NCBI RefSeq assembly: GCF_000716445.1
Contig: NZ_JNWK01000094.1
Location: forward strand, 1 to 19,039
Direction of reading: 5' to 3'
DNA length: 19,039 bases
DNA from: Streptomyces wedmorensis
GTDB lineage: Bacteria > Actinomycetota > Actinomycetes > Streptomycetales > Streptomycetaceae
In this document: in pieces, positions 1 to 7,992 of the stretch
How the letters are laid out: every line of letters starts with the position of its first letter
Position numbering within the stretch: position 1 is the first letter of the stretch
Translations under genes and position numbers: made by a program
Notes under the pieces: model-generated
Database searches by the model: none
Told to the model about the DNA's origin: nothing
What the model saw: only the letters and a program-made list of their open reading frames with translations

Positions 1-99
1 GGACCGTCGCCACCAACCTCCGCTACGGCAAGCCCGACGCCACCGACGAGGAACTCTGGCACGCCCTGGAGGTCGCCCAGGCCGCCGACTTCGTACGCG
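1..99 (+). repeat. Terminal inverted repeat, left copy (99 nt, exact)
   Basis: Bases 1-99 equal the reverse complement of 18941-19039 at every position and diverge at base 100 (G versus A). The repeat lies inside the A/A' ABC genes between the Q-loop side and the signature. Confidence 0.97.
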
Positions 100-368
100 G
101 CCTCGAAGCGGGCCTGAACGCCCCGATCGCCCAGGGCGGCACCAACGTCTCCGGCGGACAGCGGCAGCGGCTCGCCATCGCGCGGACGCTGGTGCAGCGG
201 CCCGAGATCTACCTCTTCGACGACTCGTTCTCGGCGCTCGACTACGAGACGGACGCCCTGCTCCGGGCCGCGCTGGCCCGGGAGACGGCGGACTCGACCG
301 TGGTGATCGTCGCCCAGCGCGTCTCCACCATCCGGGACGCCGACCGGACCGAGGCGGAGGCAGCCTGA
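1..368 (+). CDS. ABC exporter subunit A, C-terminal part of ATPase domain (5' truncated by window edge, C-terminus deleted)
   Basis: This is the 3' end of the nucleotide-binding domain of an ABC exporter half-transporter, reading in the frame that starts at base 3 and stopping with TGA at 366-368. It shows a canonical signature VSGGQRQR (147-170), Walker B ending LFDD (213-224) with Asp in place of the catalytic Glu, D-loop SALD, and a switch region with Gln instead of His (VAQRVSTI, Gln codon 315-317). A Walker B Asp with an intact signature marks the non-catalytic-Walker half of a heterodimeric exporter; its partner starts one base before this stop ends (TGATG). After DAD-R the protein jumps straight to TEAEAA. 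The paralogue at 18633-19039 has 33 more residues there (the strand after the switch, the GTGTH turn and the YREIVLSQL helix). I infer a 99-bp in-frame deletion or an assembly collapse. Confidence 0.9.
   Translation, partial: TVATNLRYGKPDATDEELWHALEVAQAADFVRGLEAGLNAPIAQGGTNVSGGQRQRLAIARTLVQRPEIYLFDDSFSALDYETDALLRAALARETADSTVVIVAQRVSTIRDADRTEAEAA
263..348 (+). repeat. 86-nt block identical (inverted) to 18752-18837
   Basis: This block codes for RAALARETADSTVVIVAQRVSTIRDADR in both A and A', without one synonymous change. In the left gene it ends at the deletion junction; in the right gene it begins at the deletion junction. It suggests recent gene conversion or assembler mixing of the two copies. 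Confidence 0.9.
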
Positions 369-2308
369 TGGCCGGTCCTGGTGGACGCATGATGGCCGGT
401 GGCGGCCCCGACCAGCGGTCGATGGACTTCAAGGGCTCGGGCAAGCGGCTGCTGAGGCAGCTGGCGCCCGAGCGCGGCGCGCTCTGGGTGATGCTGATCG
501 CCGGCGTGCTGTCGGTGGCGGCCTCGGTGGTGGGCCCGAAGATCCTCGGCAAGGCGACCGACCTCGTCTTCGCGGGCGTCATCGGGCACCAGATCGAGAC
601 CGGGACCAAGGAGGAGGCGATCGCGCGGCTGCGCGACTCCGGCGACTCCGGCATGGCGGACATGCTGTCCGGGGTCGACTTCACGCCGGGGCAGGGCATC
701 GACTTCTCCGCCGTCGGCGAGGTCCTGCTCCTGGTCCTCGGGGTGTACGTGGCGGCGGGCCTGCTGATGCTGGTCTCCACCCGCATGTCGATCAAGGTGA
801 TCAACCGGACGGTCTACCGGATGCGGGAGGACGTCCAGACGAAGCTGGCACGGCTTCCCCTCTCGTACTTCGACAAGGCGAAGCGCGGCGAGGTGCTGTC
901 CCGGGCGACGAACGACATCGACAACATCTCGCAGACGCTCCAGCAGTCGATGGGCCAGCTGATCAACTCGCTGCTCACCATCGTCGGCGTGCTCGGCATG
1001 ATGCTCTGGATCTCGCCGCTGCTCGCCCTGGTGGCGCTGGTGACGGTGCCCGTGTCGGTGTTCGTCGCGGCGAAGATCGGCAAGCGCTCGCAGCCGCACT
1101 TCGTCCAGCAGTGGAAGTCCACGGGCGCGCTCAACGCGCACGTGGAGGAGATGTACACCGGGCACGCCCTGGTGAAGGTCTTCGGTCGGCAGGAGGAGTC
1201 CGCGGAGGACTTCCGCGAGCAGAACGAGGCCCTGTACGAGGCCGGGTTCAAGGCGCAGTTCAACAGCGGCGTGATGCAGCCGGTGATGGTCTTCATCTCG
1301 AACATAAACTACGTCCTGGTGGCCGTCGTCGGCGGTCTGAAGGTGGCGAGCGGCACGCTCTCCATCGGTGACGTGCAGGCCTTCATCCAGTACTCGCGCC
1401 AGTTCTCGATGCCGCTGACGCAGGTCGCGTCGATGGCGAACCTGGTCCAGTCGGGCGTCGCGTCGGCCGAGCGGATCTTCGAGCTGCTCGACGCCGAGGA
1501 GCAGGAGCCGGACGCTCCGAAGAGCGAGGCGCCGCGGGACCTCGGTCCGGCGGAGGTCAAGGGCAGGGTCGCGCTGGAGGACGTCGCCTTCCGCTACGAG
1601 GCCGACAAGCCGCTCATCGAGGGCCTGTCGCTCACCGTGGAGCCGGGCCAGACGGTCGCGATCGTCGGCCCGACCGGAGCCGGCAAGACGACCCTCGTCA
1701 ACCTCCTCATGCGGTTCTACGAGGTCACGGGCGGCCGGATCACCCTCGACGGGGTCGACATCGCCAAGATGCCCCGCGAGGAACTGCGGGCCGACATCGG
1801 CATGGTCCTCCAGGACACCTGGCTCTTCGGCGGCACCATCGCGGAGAACATCGCGTACGGCGCCACGCGCGAGGTGACCCGCGAGGAGATCGAGAGGGCC
1901 GCGCGGGCCGCGCACGCCGACCGCTTCGTCCGCACCCTGCCCGACGGCTACGACACGGTCATCGACGACGACGGGGCGGGGGTCAGCGCGGGCGAGAAGC
2001 AGCTGATCACCATCGCCCGGGCGTTCCTGTCCGACCCGGTGATCCTCGTCCTCGACGAGGCCACCAGTTCCGTCGACACCCGCACCGAGGTGCTCATCCA
2101 GAAGGCGATGGCCCGACTCGCCCACGGCCGCACCTCGTTCGTGATCGCCCACCGGCTCTCCACGATCCGGGACGCGGACGTCATCCTGGTGATGGAGAAC
2201 GGCTCGATCGTCGAACAGGGCACCCACACCCAGCTGTTGGCGGCCGAAGGGGCCTACGCCCGGCTGTACGCGGCGCAGTTCGCGCAGGCGGTCGCCGAGG
2301 TCGACTGA
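368..2308 (+). CDS. Heterodimeric ABC exporter subunit B (membrane domain plus ATPase)
   Basis: A 646-aa half-transporter: a type IV (ABC_membrane) six-helix domain over about residues 30-360, then an ATPase domain. Helices are visible around LWVMLIAGVLSVAASVVG, EVLLLVLGVYVAAGLLML and LLTIVGVLGMMLWISPLLALVAL, and the coupling-helix segment LPLSYFDKAKRGEVLSRATNDID is typical of multidrug/peptide exporters. Walker A GPTGAGKT lies near residue 434, a degenerate signature VSAGEKQL near 538, Walker B VILVLDEATSSVD near 560 with the catalytic Glu, and the H-loop AHRLSTIRDAD near 594. A degenerate signature with an intact Glu is the mirror of subunit A, so one consensus and one degenerate ATP site are expected in the A-B heterodimer. 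ATG at 368 overlaps the TGA of A, so the pair is co-translated. The substrate cannot be told. The paralogue is at 16762-18636. Confidence 0.95.
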   Translation: MAGPGGRMMAGGGPDQRSMDFKGSGKRLLRQLAPERGALWVMLIAGVLSVAASVVGPKILGKATDLVFAGVIGHQIETGTKEEAIARLRDSGDSGMADMLSGVDFTPGQGIDFSAVGEVLLLVLGVYVAAGLLMLVSTRMSIKVINRTVYRMREDVQTKLARLPLSYFDKAKRGEVLSRATNDIDNISQTLQQSMGQLINSLLTIVGVLGMMLWISPLLALVALVTVPVSVFVAAKIGKRSQPHFVQQWKSTGALNAHVEEMYTGHALVKVFGRQEESAEDFREQNEALYEAGFKAQFNSGVMQPVMVFISNINYVLVAVVGGLKVASGTLSIGDVQAFIQYSRQFSMPLTQVASMANLVQSGVASAERIFELLDAEEQEPDAPKSEAPRDLGPAEVKGRVALEDVAFRYEADKPLIEGLSLTVEPGQTVAIVGPTGAGKTTLVNLLMRFYEVTGGRITLDGVDIAKMPREELRADIGMVLQDTWLFGGTIAENIAYGATREVTREEIERAARAAHADRFVRTLPDGYDTVIDDDGAGVSAGEKQLITIARAFLSDPVILVLDEATSSVDTRTEVLIQKAMARLAHGRTSFVIAHRLSTIRDADVILVMENGSIVEQGTHTQLLAAEGAYARLYAAQFAQAVAEVD

Positions 2309-2315
2309 ACGGGCA

Positions 2316-2352
2316 TGTGACCCATGCCGCATGATGTGCGGCATGGGTCACA
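2316..2352. promoter_or_regulatory. Perfect 16-bp inverted repeat with 5-nt loop across the TerD gene start
   Basis: Arms TGTGACCCATGCCGCA (2316-2331) and its exact reverse complement (2337-2352) flank the loop TGATG. The dyad begins 8 bases after the ABC operon stop and covers every upstream ATG choice of the next gene (2331, 2334, 2343). It could be an intrinsic terminator without a U-tract for the exporter operon, an operator for a dimeric repressor, or an mRNA hairpin that hides the start. The sequence alone does not decide. Confidence 0.7.
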
Positions 2353-3548
2353 CGGTGAAGAACACGGGGTACTGGGTGCCTTCGGTCGCCCTCCGGGCGC
2401 GCATACCGGGGGCGGAGCCGGCGGTGCTGCTCCTCGACGGGTCGGGCCGGGTCCGCGGGGACGCGGATCTGGTCTTCGAGGAGCAGTCCTCGCACCCATC
2501 GGGGGCGGTGCTGACCGGCCCTTCGGGCTTCGAACTCGATCTGAACGGGGTCGAGTCCGAGGTCGAGCGGATCGTGGTCGCCGGCTGGAGCCGACACGGC
2601 GGATTCGGGATCCCCCCGGTGCTGGACGTGGTCGCGCCGGACGGCTCACCCGTCCTCTCCTACGCGCCGGTGGAAGCGCCCGACGTGCCCGCCGTCGCCT
2701 TCGGTGTCTTCTACCGGGAGGCGGGCGGCTGGAAGTTCGACGGTCTCGCGGAGGGGTACGGCTCCGGACTCGCCGGGCTCGTCACGGCGTACGGGGTCGA
2801 GGTCGCCGAGGACGAGCGGGTACCGGCTCTCGCGCGGCCGGTACGGCTGACCGGTGTGGTGAAGGTTCCGGGCGGGGCTCCTGCCCCCGGCGGGTACCTG
2901 CCGGGGTGCTTCCCGCCGCCGGAGCGGCCGTACGAGCTGGTCGACGGCTGGGAGTTCGGCCCGGTCTTCGAGCCCTTCACCGCCGAGGGCCACGGCCACC
3001 AGGTGGTCACCGTCGACGCCTCGGTCCCGCCGGGTCCCGTCCTCGTCGAGATGGCGCACGAGGGAGAGGGGTACGTCTCCGTCCATCCGCTCTCCAAGTG
3101 GAACAGGGACGAGGAGTTCCTCTTCGCCAACGCGCTGCCCGACTTCCGGGGCTGCAAGATCCTGGAGGCTCCGGAGGGCCGTCCGCTGCGCCTCCGGATC
3201 GTCGCCCCGGGCCGGTGGGTGCTGCGGGTGAAGCCGGTCGCGGCGGCCCGCCGCATCGAGACGGTCCTCCACGGCTACGGCCCCGAGCCGATCCTGTACA
3301 CCGGCCCGGTGGCCGACCTTCAGGTCGACTTCTACGGCTCGCTGGAGATCGACGGGGGATACATCAGCGCCTACACGTACAGGGTGGAGGGCCGCACGAC
3401 CGTGCCGAAGGACGACGATCTGCTGATGACCGCCAACGGGAAACTGCGGCGGTCGATTCCGCTCCAGGCGGGTCCGCTGGTGCTGCGCTACTACGCGGCG
3501 GGCCCGTGGACGCTGACCCTCTTGGACGTCGACAAGGGCCCGTCCTAG
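2343..3548 (+). CDS. TerD-domain protein with two C-terminal beta-rich repeats
   Basis: A 401-aa protein. Residues 1-160 resemble the TerD/TerE stress-protein domain of tellurite-resistance loci: [35 protein letters not shown] and especially [29 protein letters not shown]. The Asp-rich calcium segment (DFDLDAS in classical TerD) is replaced by [10 protein letters not shown], and SPDGSV reads HPSGAV, so calcium binding is probably weakened or lost. Residues about 231-299 and 321-396 look like a tandem duplication, each ending in a paired strand ([18 protein letters not shown] and [18 protein letters not shown]); their role is unknown. The ATG at 2343 is chosen because relatives as I recall them start M-x-H-x-V-K; 2331, 2334 and GTG 2355 are alternatives, and none has a good Shine-Dalgarno. 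No ter operon partners are nearby. The stop at 3546-3548 overlaps that of the convergent sigma gene. Confidence 0.8.
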   Translation: MGHTVKNTGYWVPSVALRARIPGAEPAVLLLDGSGRVRGDADLVFEEQSSHPSGAVLTGPSGFELDLNGVESEVERIVVAGWSRHGGFGIPPVLDVVAPDGSPVLSYAPVEAPDVPAVAFGVFYREAGGWKFDGLAEGYGSGLAGLVTAYGVEVAEDERVPALARPVRLTGVVKVPGGAPAPGGYLPGCFPPPERPYELVDGWEFGPVFEPFTAEGHGHQVVTVDASVPPGPVLVEMAHEGEGYVSVHPLSKWNRDEEFLFANALPDFRGCKILEAPEGRPLRLRIVAPGRWVLRVKPVAAARRIETVLHGYGPEPILYTGPVADLQVDFYGSLEIDGGYISAYTYRVEGRTTVPKDDDLLMTANGKLRRSIPLQAGPLVLRYYAAGPWTLTLLDVDKGPS

Positions 3549-4549
3549 TCCAGGTAGCCGCGCAGTTGGTCCGCGTAGGCGTGGTCGCGGAGTTTGGTGA
3601 GGGTCTTGGACTCGATCTGGCGGATGCGTTCGCGGGTGACGCCGAAGATGCGGCCTATCTCCTCCAGGGTGCGGGGCCGGCCGTCGTCGAGTCCGTAGCG
3701 GAGCTGGACGACCTTGCGTTCGCGCTCGCCGAGGGTGGAGAGGACGTCCTCCAGGTGGCGGCGGAGCAGCAGGAAGGCGGCGGACTCGACGGGTGAGGCG
3801 GCGTCGCCGTCCTCGATGAGGTCGCCGAGGGCGACGTCGTCCTCCTCGCCGACGGGGGCGTGCAGGGAGACCGGTTCCTGGGCGAGGCGGAGGACCTCGC
3901 CGACCCGCTCGGGGGCCAGGTCCAGCTGGGCGGCGACCTCTTCGGCGGTGGGTTCGTAGCCGCGTTCCTGGAGCATGCGGCGCTGGACGCGGATGACCCG
4001 GTTGATGAGTTCGACGACGTGGACGGGGACGCGGATGGTCCGGGCCTGGTCGGCCAGGGCCCGGGACATGGCCTGGCGGATCCACCAGGTGGCGTACGTG
4101 GAGAACTTGTAGCCGCGCGCGTAGTCGAACTTCTCCACGGCCCTGATGAGGCCGAGGTTCCCCTCCTGGACGAGGTCGAGCATGGTGAGGCCGCGGCCCA
4201 CGTACCGTTTGGCGACGGAGACGACGAGGCGCAGGTTGGCCTCGATCAGCTTCCGTTTGGCGATCCGGCCGAGGACGACGATCCGGTCCAGGTCGATCGC
4301 CAACTGCGTTTCGAGGTCGGGGGTGTTGGCGAGCTTCTCCTCGGCGAAGAGTCCGGCCTCGACGCGGCGGGCGAGTTCGACCTCCTCCTCGGCGGTGAGC
4401 AGCGGGATGCGGCCGATCTCGCGGAGGTACTGGCGGAAGAGGTCGGAGGAGGGGCCGTTGCCGCCGAGGTCGGTCCGGCGCCGCTGGACCGGGATCTCGG
4501 GGAGTTCGGCCTGCTCGTCCGGTTCGGTGGTCTGGATCTCGGTCTGCAC
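3545..4549 (-). CDS. hrdA: Principal-like (group 2) sigma-70 factor, HrdA-type
   Basis: A 334-aa sigma-70 factor that directs RNA polymerase to promoters. Region 1.2 is about residues 35-66 ([16 protein letters not shown]); region 2 about 100-170 with [49 protein letters not shown] and [16 protein letters not shown]; region 3 about 180-255; region 4 about 265-325 with [17 protein letters not shown] and the helix-turn-helix [18 protein letters not shown]. It lacks the long acidic N-terminus of HrdB, so it is a group 2 factor. The GTG at 4547-4549 is preceded by GGAGG at 9-base spacing; the frame stays open upstream, but that stretch reads as non-coding. The name hrdA rests on similarity and neighbourhood (dnaG, TerD protein and ABC pair nearby); the sequence does not resemble HrdD as I remember it. 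It lies 113 bp downstream of dnaG on the same strand. Confidence 0.9.
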   Translation of the reverse strand: MQTEIQTTEPDEQAELPEIPVQRRRTDLGGNGPSSDLFRQYLREIGRIPLLTAEEEVELARRVEAGLFAEEKLANTPDLETQLAIDLDRIVVLGRIAKRKLIEANLRLVVSVAKRYVGRGLTMLDLVQEGNLGLIRAVEKFDYARGYKFSTYATWWIRQAMSRALADQARTIRVPVHVVELINRVIRVQRRMLQERGYEPTAEEVAAQLDLAPERVGEVLRLAQEPVSLHAPVGEEDDVALGDLIEDGDAASPVESAAFLLLRRHLEDVLSTLGERERKVVQLRYGLDDGRPRTLEEIGRIFGVTRERIRQIESKTLTKLRDHAYADQLRGYLD

Positions 4550-4662
4550 GGCGGGCGACCTCCAGGAGGGGCGGAACGACACCGTCACCCAGTGTGGGGT
4601 ACGACACATCGCCGCCACGAGGGGCGTGCGGTGACTTTTTGAGTCCGCTCCGTGACCGAGGG

Positions 4663-6552
4663 TCAGAGTGCGCCGGCGCCGTTGTTCCGCAGGGACTGCC
4701 CGTACTGGGTGAGTACCCACAGCTCGTTCTGGACGGCCGCGAGCTGCTCCGGGTCGCCGTGCGCGCCGAGCCGGGCCAGGGTGCCCTGGACGTCGCGGAT
4801 GCGGCGGTCGACGGCGCGGAGCCGGACGGTGACGAGCTGATCGCCCGCGTAGGCCTCGTCGACGTTCTTGGCGAAGATCGTCTCGACGGCGAGTTCGGTG
4901 ACGAGGGAGCGGACGCCGTCGTTGGGGGCGGCCTCGCGGACGGCGTCGAGGTAGTCGGAAGGGGCGCCGGTGGCGCCGCCGGCGTCCTGGACGCACTGGC
5001 GGACGGCGGCGTACGGCGGGGCGGTGAACTCGTCGACGCCGTACGCGTCGAAGGCCGGGGAGACCAGTTCGGGGCGCTGGAGGGCGAGCTTGAGGAGTTC
5101 ACGCTCGGTGCGGTGGGCGGGGCTGCGCAGGTTGAGCGCGGGCCCGGAGGAGGCGGCCGCCGGGGCCGGGGTGTCGTAGCCGCGCTGCGGGGCGGGCTGC
5201 GCGGGTCCCTTGCCGCCGCGGTCGCGGGCCCAGCGGGCGAGCTGGGCGACCCGCTTGACGACGAACTGGGTGTCGAGGATGCCGAGCATGCCGGCGAGCT
5301 GGACGGCGACCTCGTGCTGGGCGCCGATGTTCTTGATGCGGGCGACGACGGGGGCGGCCTCGTCGAGGGCGGCGGCGCGGCCGGCGGGGGTCTCCAGGTC
5401 GTAGCGCTTCACGATCTGGCGGAGTGCGAACTCGAAGAGCGGGGTGCGGGGCTGGACGAGTTCGGCGACGGCCGCGTCGCCCTTGGCGAGCCGCAGTTCG
5501 CAGGGGTCCATGCCGTCGGGGGCGATGGCGATGTACGTCTCGGCGGCGAACTTCTGGTCGTCCTCGAAGGCGCGCAGGGCGGCCTTCTGGCCGGCGGAGT
5601 CGCCGTCGAAGGTGAAGATGACGCGGGCCGAGCCGTTGTCCATGAGGAGGCGGCGGAGGATCTTGATGTGGTCGCCGCCGAAGGCGGTGCCGCAGGTGGC
5701 GATGGCGGTGGTGACGCCGGCGAGGTGGCAGGCCATGACGTCGGTGTAGCCCTCGACGACGACGGCCCGGCTGACCTTGGCGATGTCCTTCTTGGCCAGG
5801 TCGATGCCGTAGAGCACCTGGGACTTCTTGTAGATCGGCGTCTCGGGCGTGTTGAGGTACTTGGGGCCGTTGTCGTCGTCGCGGAGCTTGCGCGCGCCGA
5901 AGCCGACGACCTCGCCGCCGACGTCCCTGATCGGCCACATGAGGCGGCCGCGGAAGCGGTCGATGGGGCCGCGCCGGCCGTCCTGGGAGAGGCCGGAGAC
6001 GATCAACTCCTTGTCGGAGAAGCCCTTGCCGCGCAGGAAGCGGGTGAGGTGGTCCCAGCCGGCCGGGGAGTAGCCGACGCCGAAGTGCTCGGCGGCGGCC
6101 TGGTCGAAGCCGCGCTCGGCGAGGAACTTCCGGCCGATCTCGGCCTCGGGCGAGCCGAGTTGGTCGACGTAGAACTGGGCGGCGACCTTGTGCGCCTCGA
6201 TCAGGCGGATGCGCTCGCCCCGCTGGTGGCCGGGGTTGTAGCCGCCTTCCTCGTACCGCAGGGTGATGCCCGCCTTCGCGGCGAGGCGCTCGACCGTCTC
6301 CGAGAAGGAGAGGTGGTCGATCTTCATCACGAAGGCGATGGTGTCGCCGCCCTCCTGGCAGCCGAAGCAGTGGAAGAGTCCCTTGCTGGGGCTGACCTGG
6401 AAGGAGGGCGACTTCTCGTCGTGGAAGGGGCAGAGACCCTTGAGGTTTCCGCCGCCCGCGTTGCGCAGCTGGAGGTATTCGGACACGACGGCGTCGATCG
6501 GGACCGCGTCCCGTACCGCCTTCACGTCGTCATCGTTGATCCTGCCTGCCAC
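4663..6552 (-). CDS. dnaG: DNA primase DnaG
   Basis: A 629-aa bacterial primase that makes RNA primers at the replication fork. The N-terminal CHC2 zinc finger has C41, H44, C62 and C65 ([11 protein letters not shown] and [11 protein letters not shown]). The core contains [12 protein letters not shown] and GFGARKL. The TOPRIM centre shows [13 protein letters not shown] near residue 266 and [13 protein letters not shown] near 313, the Glu and Asp-x-Asp metal ligands. A Pro/Ala-rich linker at about 430-460 leads to the C-terminal helicase-interacting domain, and the length is normal for Streptomyces. The GTG at 6550-6552 begins [15 protein letters not shown], the expected N-terminus, although no strong Shine-Dalgarno precedes it. 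It starts about 30 bp after the stop of the upstream reductase gene, so the two are probably co-transcribed. Short dyads lie between its stop and the sigma gene but none is a clear terminator. Confidence 0.97.
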   Translation of the reverse strand: MAGRINDDDVKAVRDAVPIDAVVSEYLQLRNAGGGNLKGLCPFHDEKSPSFQVSPSKGLFHCFGCQEGGDTIAFVMKIDHLSFSETVERLAAKAGITLRYEEGGYNPGHQRGERIRLIEAHKVAAQFYVDQLGSPEAEIGRKFLAERGFDQAAAEHFGVGYSPAGWDHLTRFLRGKGFSDKELIVSGLSQDGRRGPIDRFRGRLMWPIRDVGGEVVGFGARKLRDDDNGPKYLNTPETPIYKKSQVLYGIDLAKKDIAKVSRAVVVEGYTDVMACHLAGVTTAIATCGTAFGGDHIKILRRLLMDNGSARVIFTFDGDSAGQKAALRAFEDDQKFAAETYIAIAPDGMDPCELRLAKGDAAVAELVQPRTPLFEFALRQIVKRYDLETPAGRAAALDEAAPVVARIKNIGAQHEVAVQLAGMLGILDTQFVVKRVAQLARWARDRGGKGPAQPAPQRGYDTPAPAAASSGPALNLRSPAHRTERELLKLALQRPELVSPAFDAYGVDEFTAPPYAAVRQCVQDAGGATGAPSDYLDAVREAAPNDGVRSLVTELAVETIFAKNVDEAYAGDQLVTVRLRAVDRRIRDVQGTLARLGAHGDPEQLAAVQNELWVLTQYGQSLRNNGAGAL

Positions 6553-6581
6553 GCATGAAGTCTACGTGGGGGCGGGGGTGA

Positions 6582-7841
6582 TCAGAGCAGGCTCTCCAGG
6601 GGTACGGAGGGGTCGGCGAGGGCCTCCGGATCCACGGCCGTACGGGCGCGGATGAGGTCCTGGATCGGCTCTGTGACGTCCCACACATTCACGTTCATGC
6701 CGGCGAGGACCCGGCCCTCCTTGAGCCAGAAGGCGATGAACTCGCGCTTCCCCGTGTCGCCGCGGACCACCACCTGGTCGTACGAGCCGGGGGGCGCCCA
6801 GCCCGAGTACTCCATGCCCAGGTCGTACTGGTCGGTGAAGAAGTAGGGCACGCGGTCGTACGAGACGTGCCGGCCCAGCATGGCGCGGGCGGCGACCGGC
6901 CCGCCGTTGAGGGCGTTGGCCCAGTGCTCGACGCGGAGCCGGGTGTGCAGGCGCGGGTGGAGGGCGGCGGCCACGTCGCCGGCCGCGTAGATGTCGGGGT
7001 CGGAGGTCCGCAGGGACTCGTCGACGGCGATGCCGCCGCCGTCGGCGCGGTCGACGAGGGCCAGCCCGGAGTTCTCGGCGAGGGCGGTGCGGGGTGCGGC
7101 GCCGATCGCGGCGAGCACGGCGTGCGCCGGGTGCTCCTCGCCGTCGTCGGTGCGGACGGCGAGGACCATGCCGTCCTGGCCGACGATCTCGGTGAGCCGG
7201 GCGCCGAAGTGGAAGCGGACGCCGTGGTCGGTGTGCAGGTCGGCGAAGAGCTGGCCGAGCTCGGGGCCGAGGACGCGGAAGAGCGGGGTGGGGTCGGCCT
7301 CGACGACGGTGACCTCGGCGCCGTAGCCGCGGGCCGCGGCGGCCACCTCCAGGCCGATCCAGCCGCCGCCGGCGATCACCAGGTGGCCGTTGTCCCGGCC
7401 GAGGCCGGCGAGGACCTGGCGGAGCCGGTCGGCGTGGGCGAGCCGGCGCAGGTGGTGGACGCCGGCGAGCTCGGTGCCGGGGACGTCGAGGCGGCGCGGC
7501 TCGGCGCCGGTGGCGAGGAGCAGCTTGTCGTAGCGGATGACCGTGCCGTCGCCGAGGCGCACGGTGCGGTCCTCGCGGTCGACGGCGGTGACGGACTGCC
7601 CGAGGTGCAGTTCGACGTCGTTCGCCGCGTACCAGGCGGCCTCGTGGACGAAGACGCTGTCGCGCTCCTTGGCGCCGGTGAGGTAGCCCTTGGAGAGGGG
7701 TGGCCGCTCGTAGGGGTGGTCGCGTTCGTCGCCGATGAGGATCACCCGGCCGTTGAAGCCCTCGGCCCGCAGGGTCTCCGCCGCCTTGGCCCCTGCCAGG
7801 CCCCCGCCGACGATGACAAAGGTCTGATCTGCGTCGACCAC
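6582..7841 (-). CDS. FAD-dependent NAD(P)H oxidoreductase, ferredoxin/rubredoxin-reductase type
   Basis: A 419-aa flavoprotein of the class that passes electrons from NAD(P)H to small redox proteins (BphA4/AIF-like). The FAD Rossmann motif is VIVGGGLAG (residues 9-17); PPLSKGYL (48-55) and LLLATGAEPRRL follow; the NAD-binding motif is AGGGWIGLEVA (157-167); the second FAD motif is DIYAAGDVA (283-291). The C-terminal region has YFFTDQYDLGMEYSGW, as in the reductase C-terminal domain of BphA4-type enzymes. The GTG at 7839-7841 is preceded by AGGAGG at 7-base spacing, one of the clearest ribosome sites in the window. No ferredoxin or oxygenase gene is adjacent, so the acceptor is unknown; it sits between dgt and dnaG. 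Supplying electrons to the nitrate reductase at 13948 is conceivable but unsupported. Confidence 0.92.
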   Translation of the reverse strand: MVDADQTFVIVGGGLAGAKAAETLRAEGFNGRVILIGDERDHPYERPPLSKGYLTGAKERDSVFVHEAAWYAANDVELHLGQSVTAVDREDRTVRLGDGTVIRYDKLLLATGAEPRRLDVPGTELAGVHHLRRLAHADRLRQVLAGLGRDNGHLVIAGGGWIGLEVAAAARGYGAEVTVVEADPTPLFRVLGPELGQLFADLHTDHGVRFHFGARLTEIVGQDGMVLAVRTDDGEEHPAHAVLAAIGAAPRTALAENSGLALVDRADGGGIAVDESLRTSDPDIYAAGDVAAALHPRLHTRLRVEHWANALNGGPVAARAMLGRHVSYDRVPYFFTDQYDLGMEYSGWAPPGSYDQVVVRGDTGKREFIAFWLKEGRVLAGMNVNVWDVTEPIQDLIRARTAVDPEALADPSVPLESLL

Positions 7842-7960
7842 GTCGTTTCCTCCTCTTTGCGACCGGTTCCAACCTACGCCCCCGGGCGTTCGTCGGGCGT
7901 TCCGGCTCGGGGCGCGCATGCGAGCGTCCCGCACCGAGGAGGGTGAGGGAAGAGGACGTG

Positions 7961-7975
7961 GGGCCTGTCCGGCCC
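7961..7975 (-). terminator. Weak candidate terminator after dgt
   Basis: GGGCC (7961-7965) and GGCCC (7971-7975) form a 5-bp stem with a 5-nt loop, 18 bases beyond the dgt stop. There is no U-tract, and such short GC dyads also arise by chance in DNA of this composition. Confidence 0.25.
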
Positions 7976-7992
7976 GATCCGCCGGGCGCCCC

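Noticed and set aside
242..2344. A 700-codon open frame on the minus strand opposite the left ABC genes, and similar long antisense frames opposite dnaG, nasA and B'
   Set aside because: They mirror the codon periodicity of clear genes, are rich in R, D, H, G and P, and show no family motif. This is the usual artefact of high third-position GC.
3545..4549. Principal sigma factor HrdB
   Set aside because: It is only 334 residues, lacks the long N-terminal region expected for HrdB, and the neighbourhood fits hrdA better.
4550..4662. Strong terminator or stress-sigma promoter between dnaG and the sigma gene
   Set aside because: Only 4-5 bp dyads (TGACC/GGTCA, GACT/AGTC) and no good GGAAT-N18-GTT or -35/-10 pair were seen.
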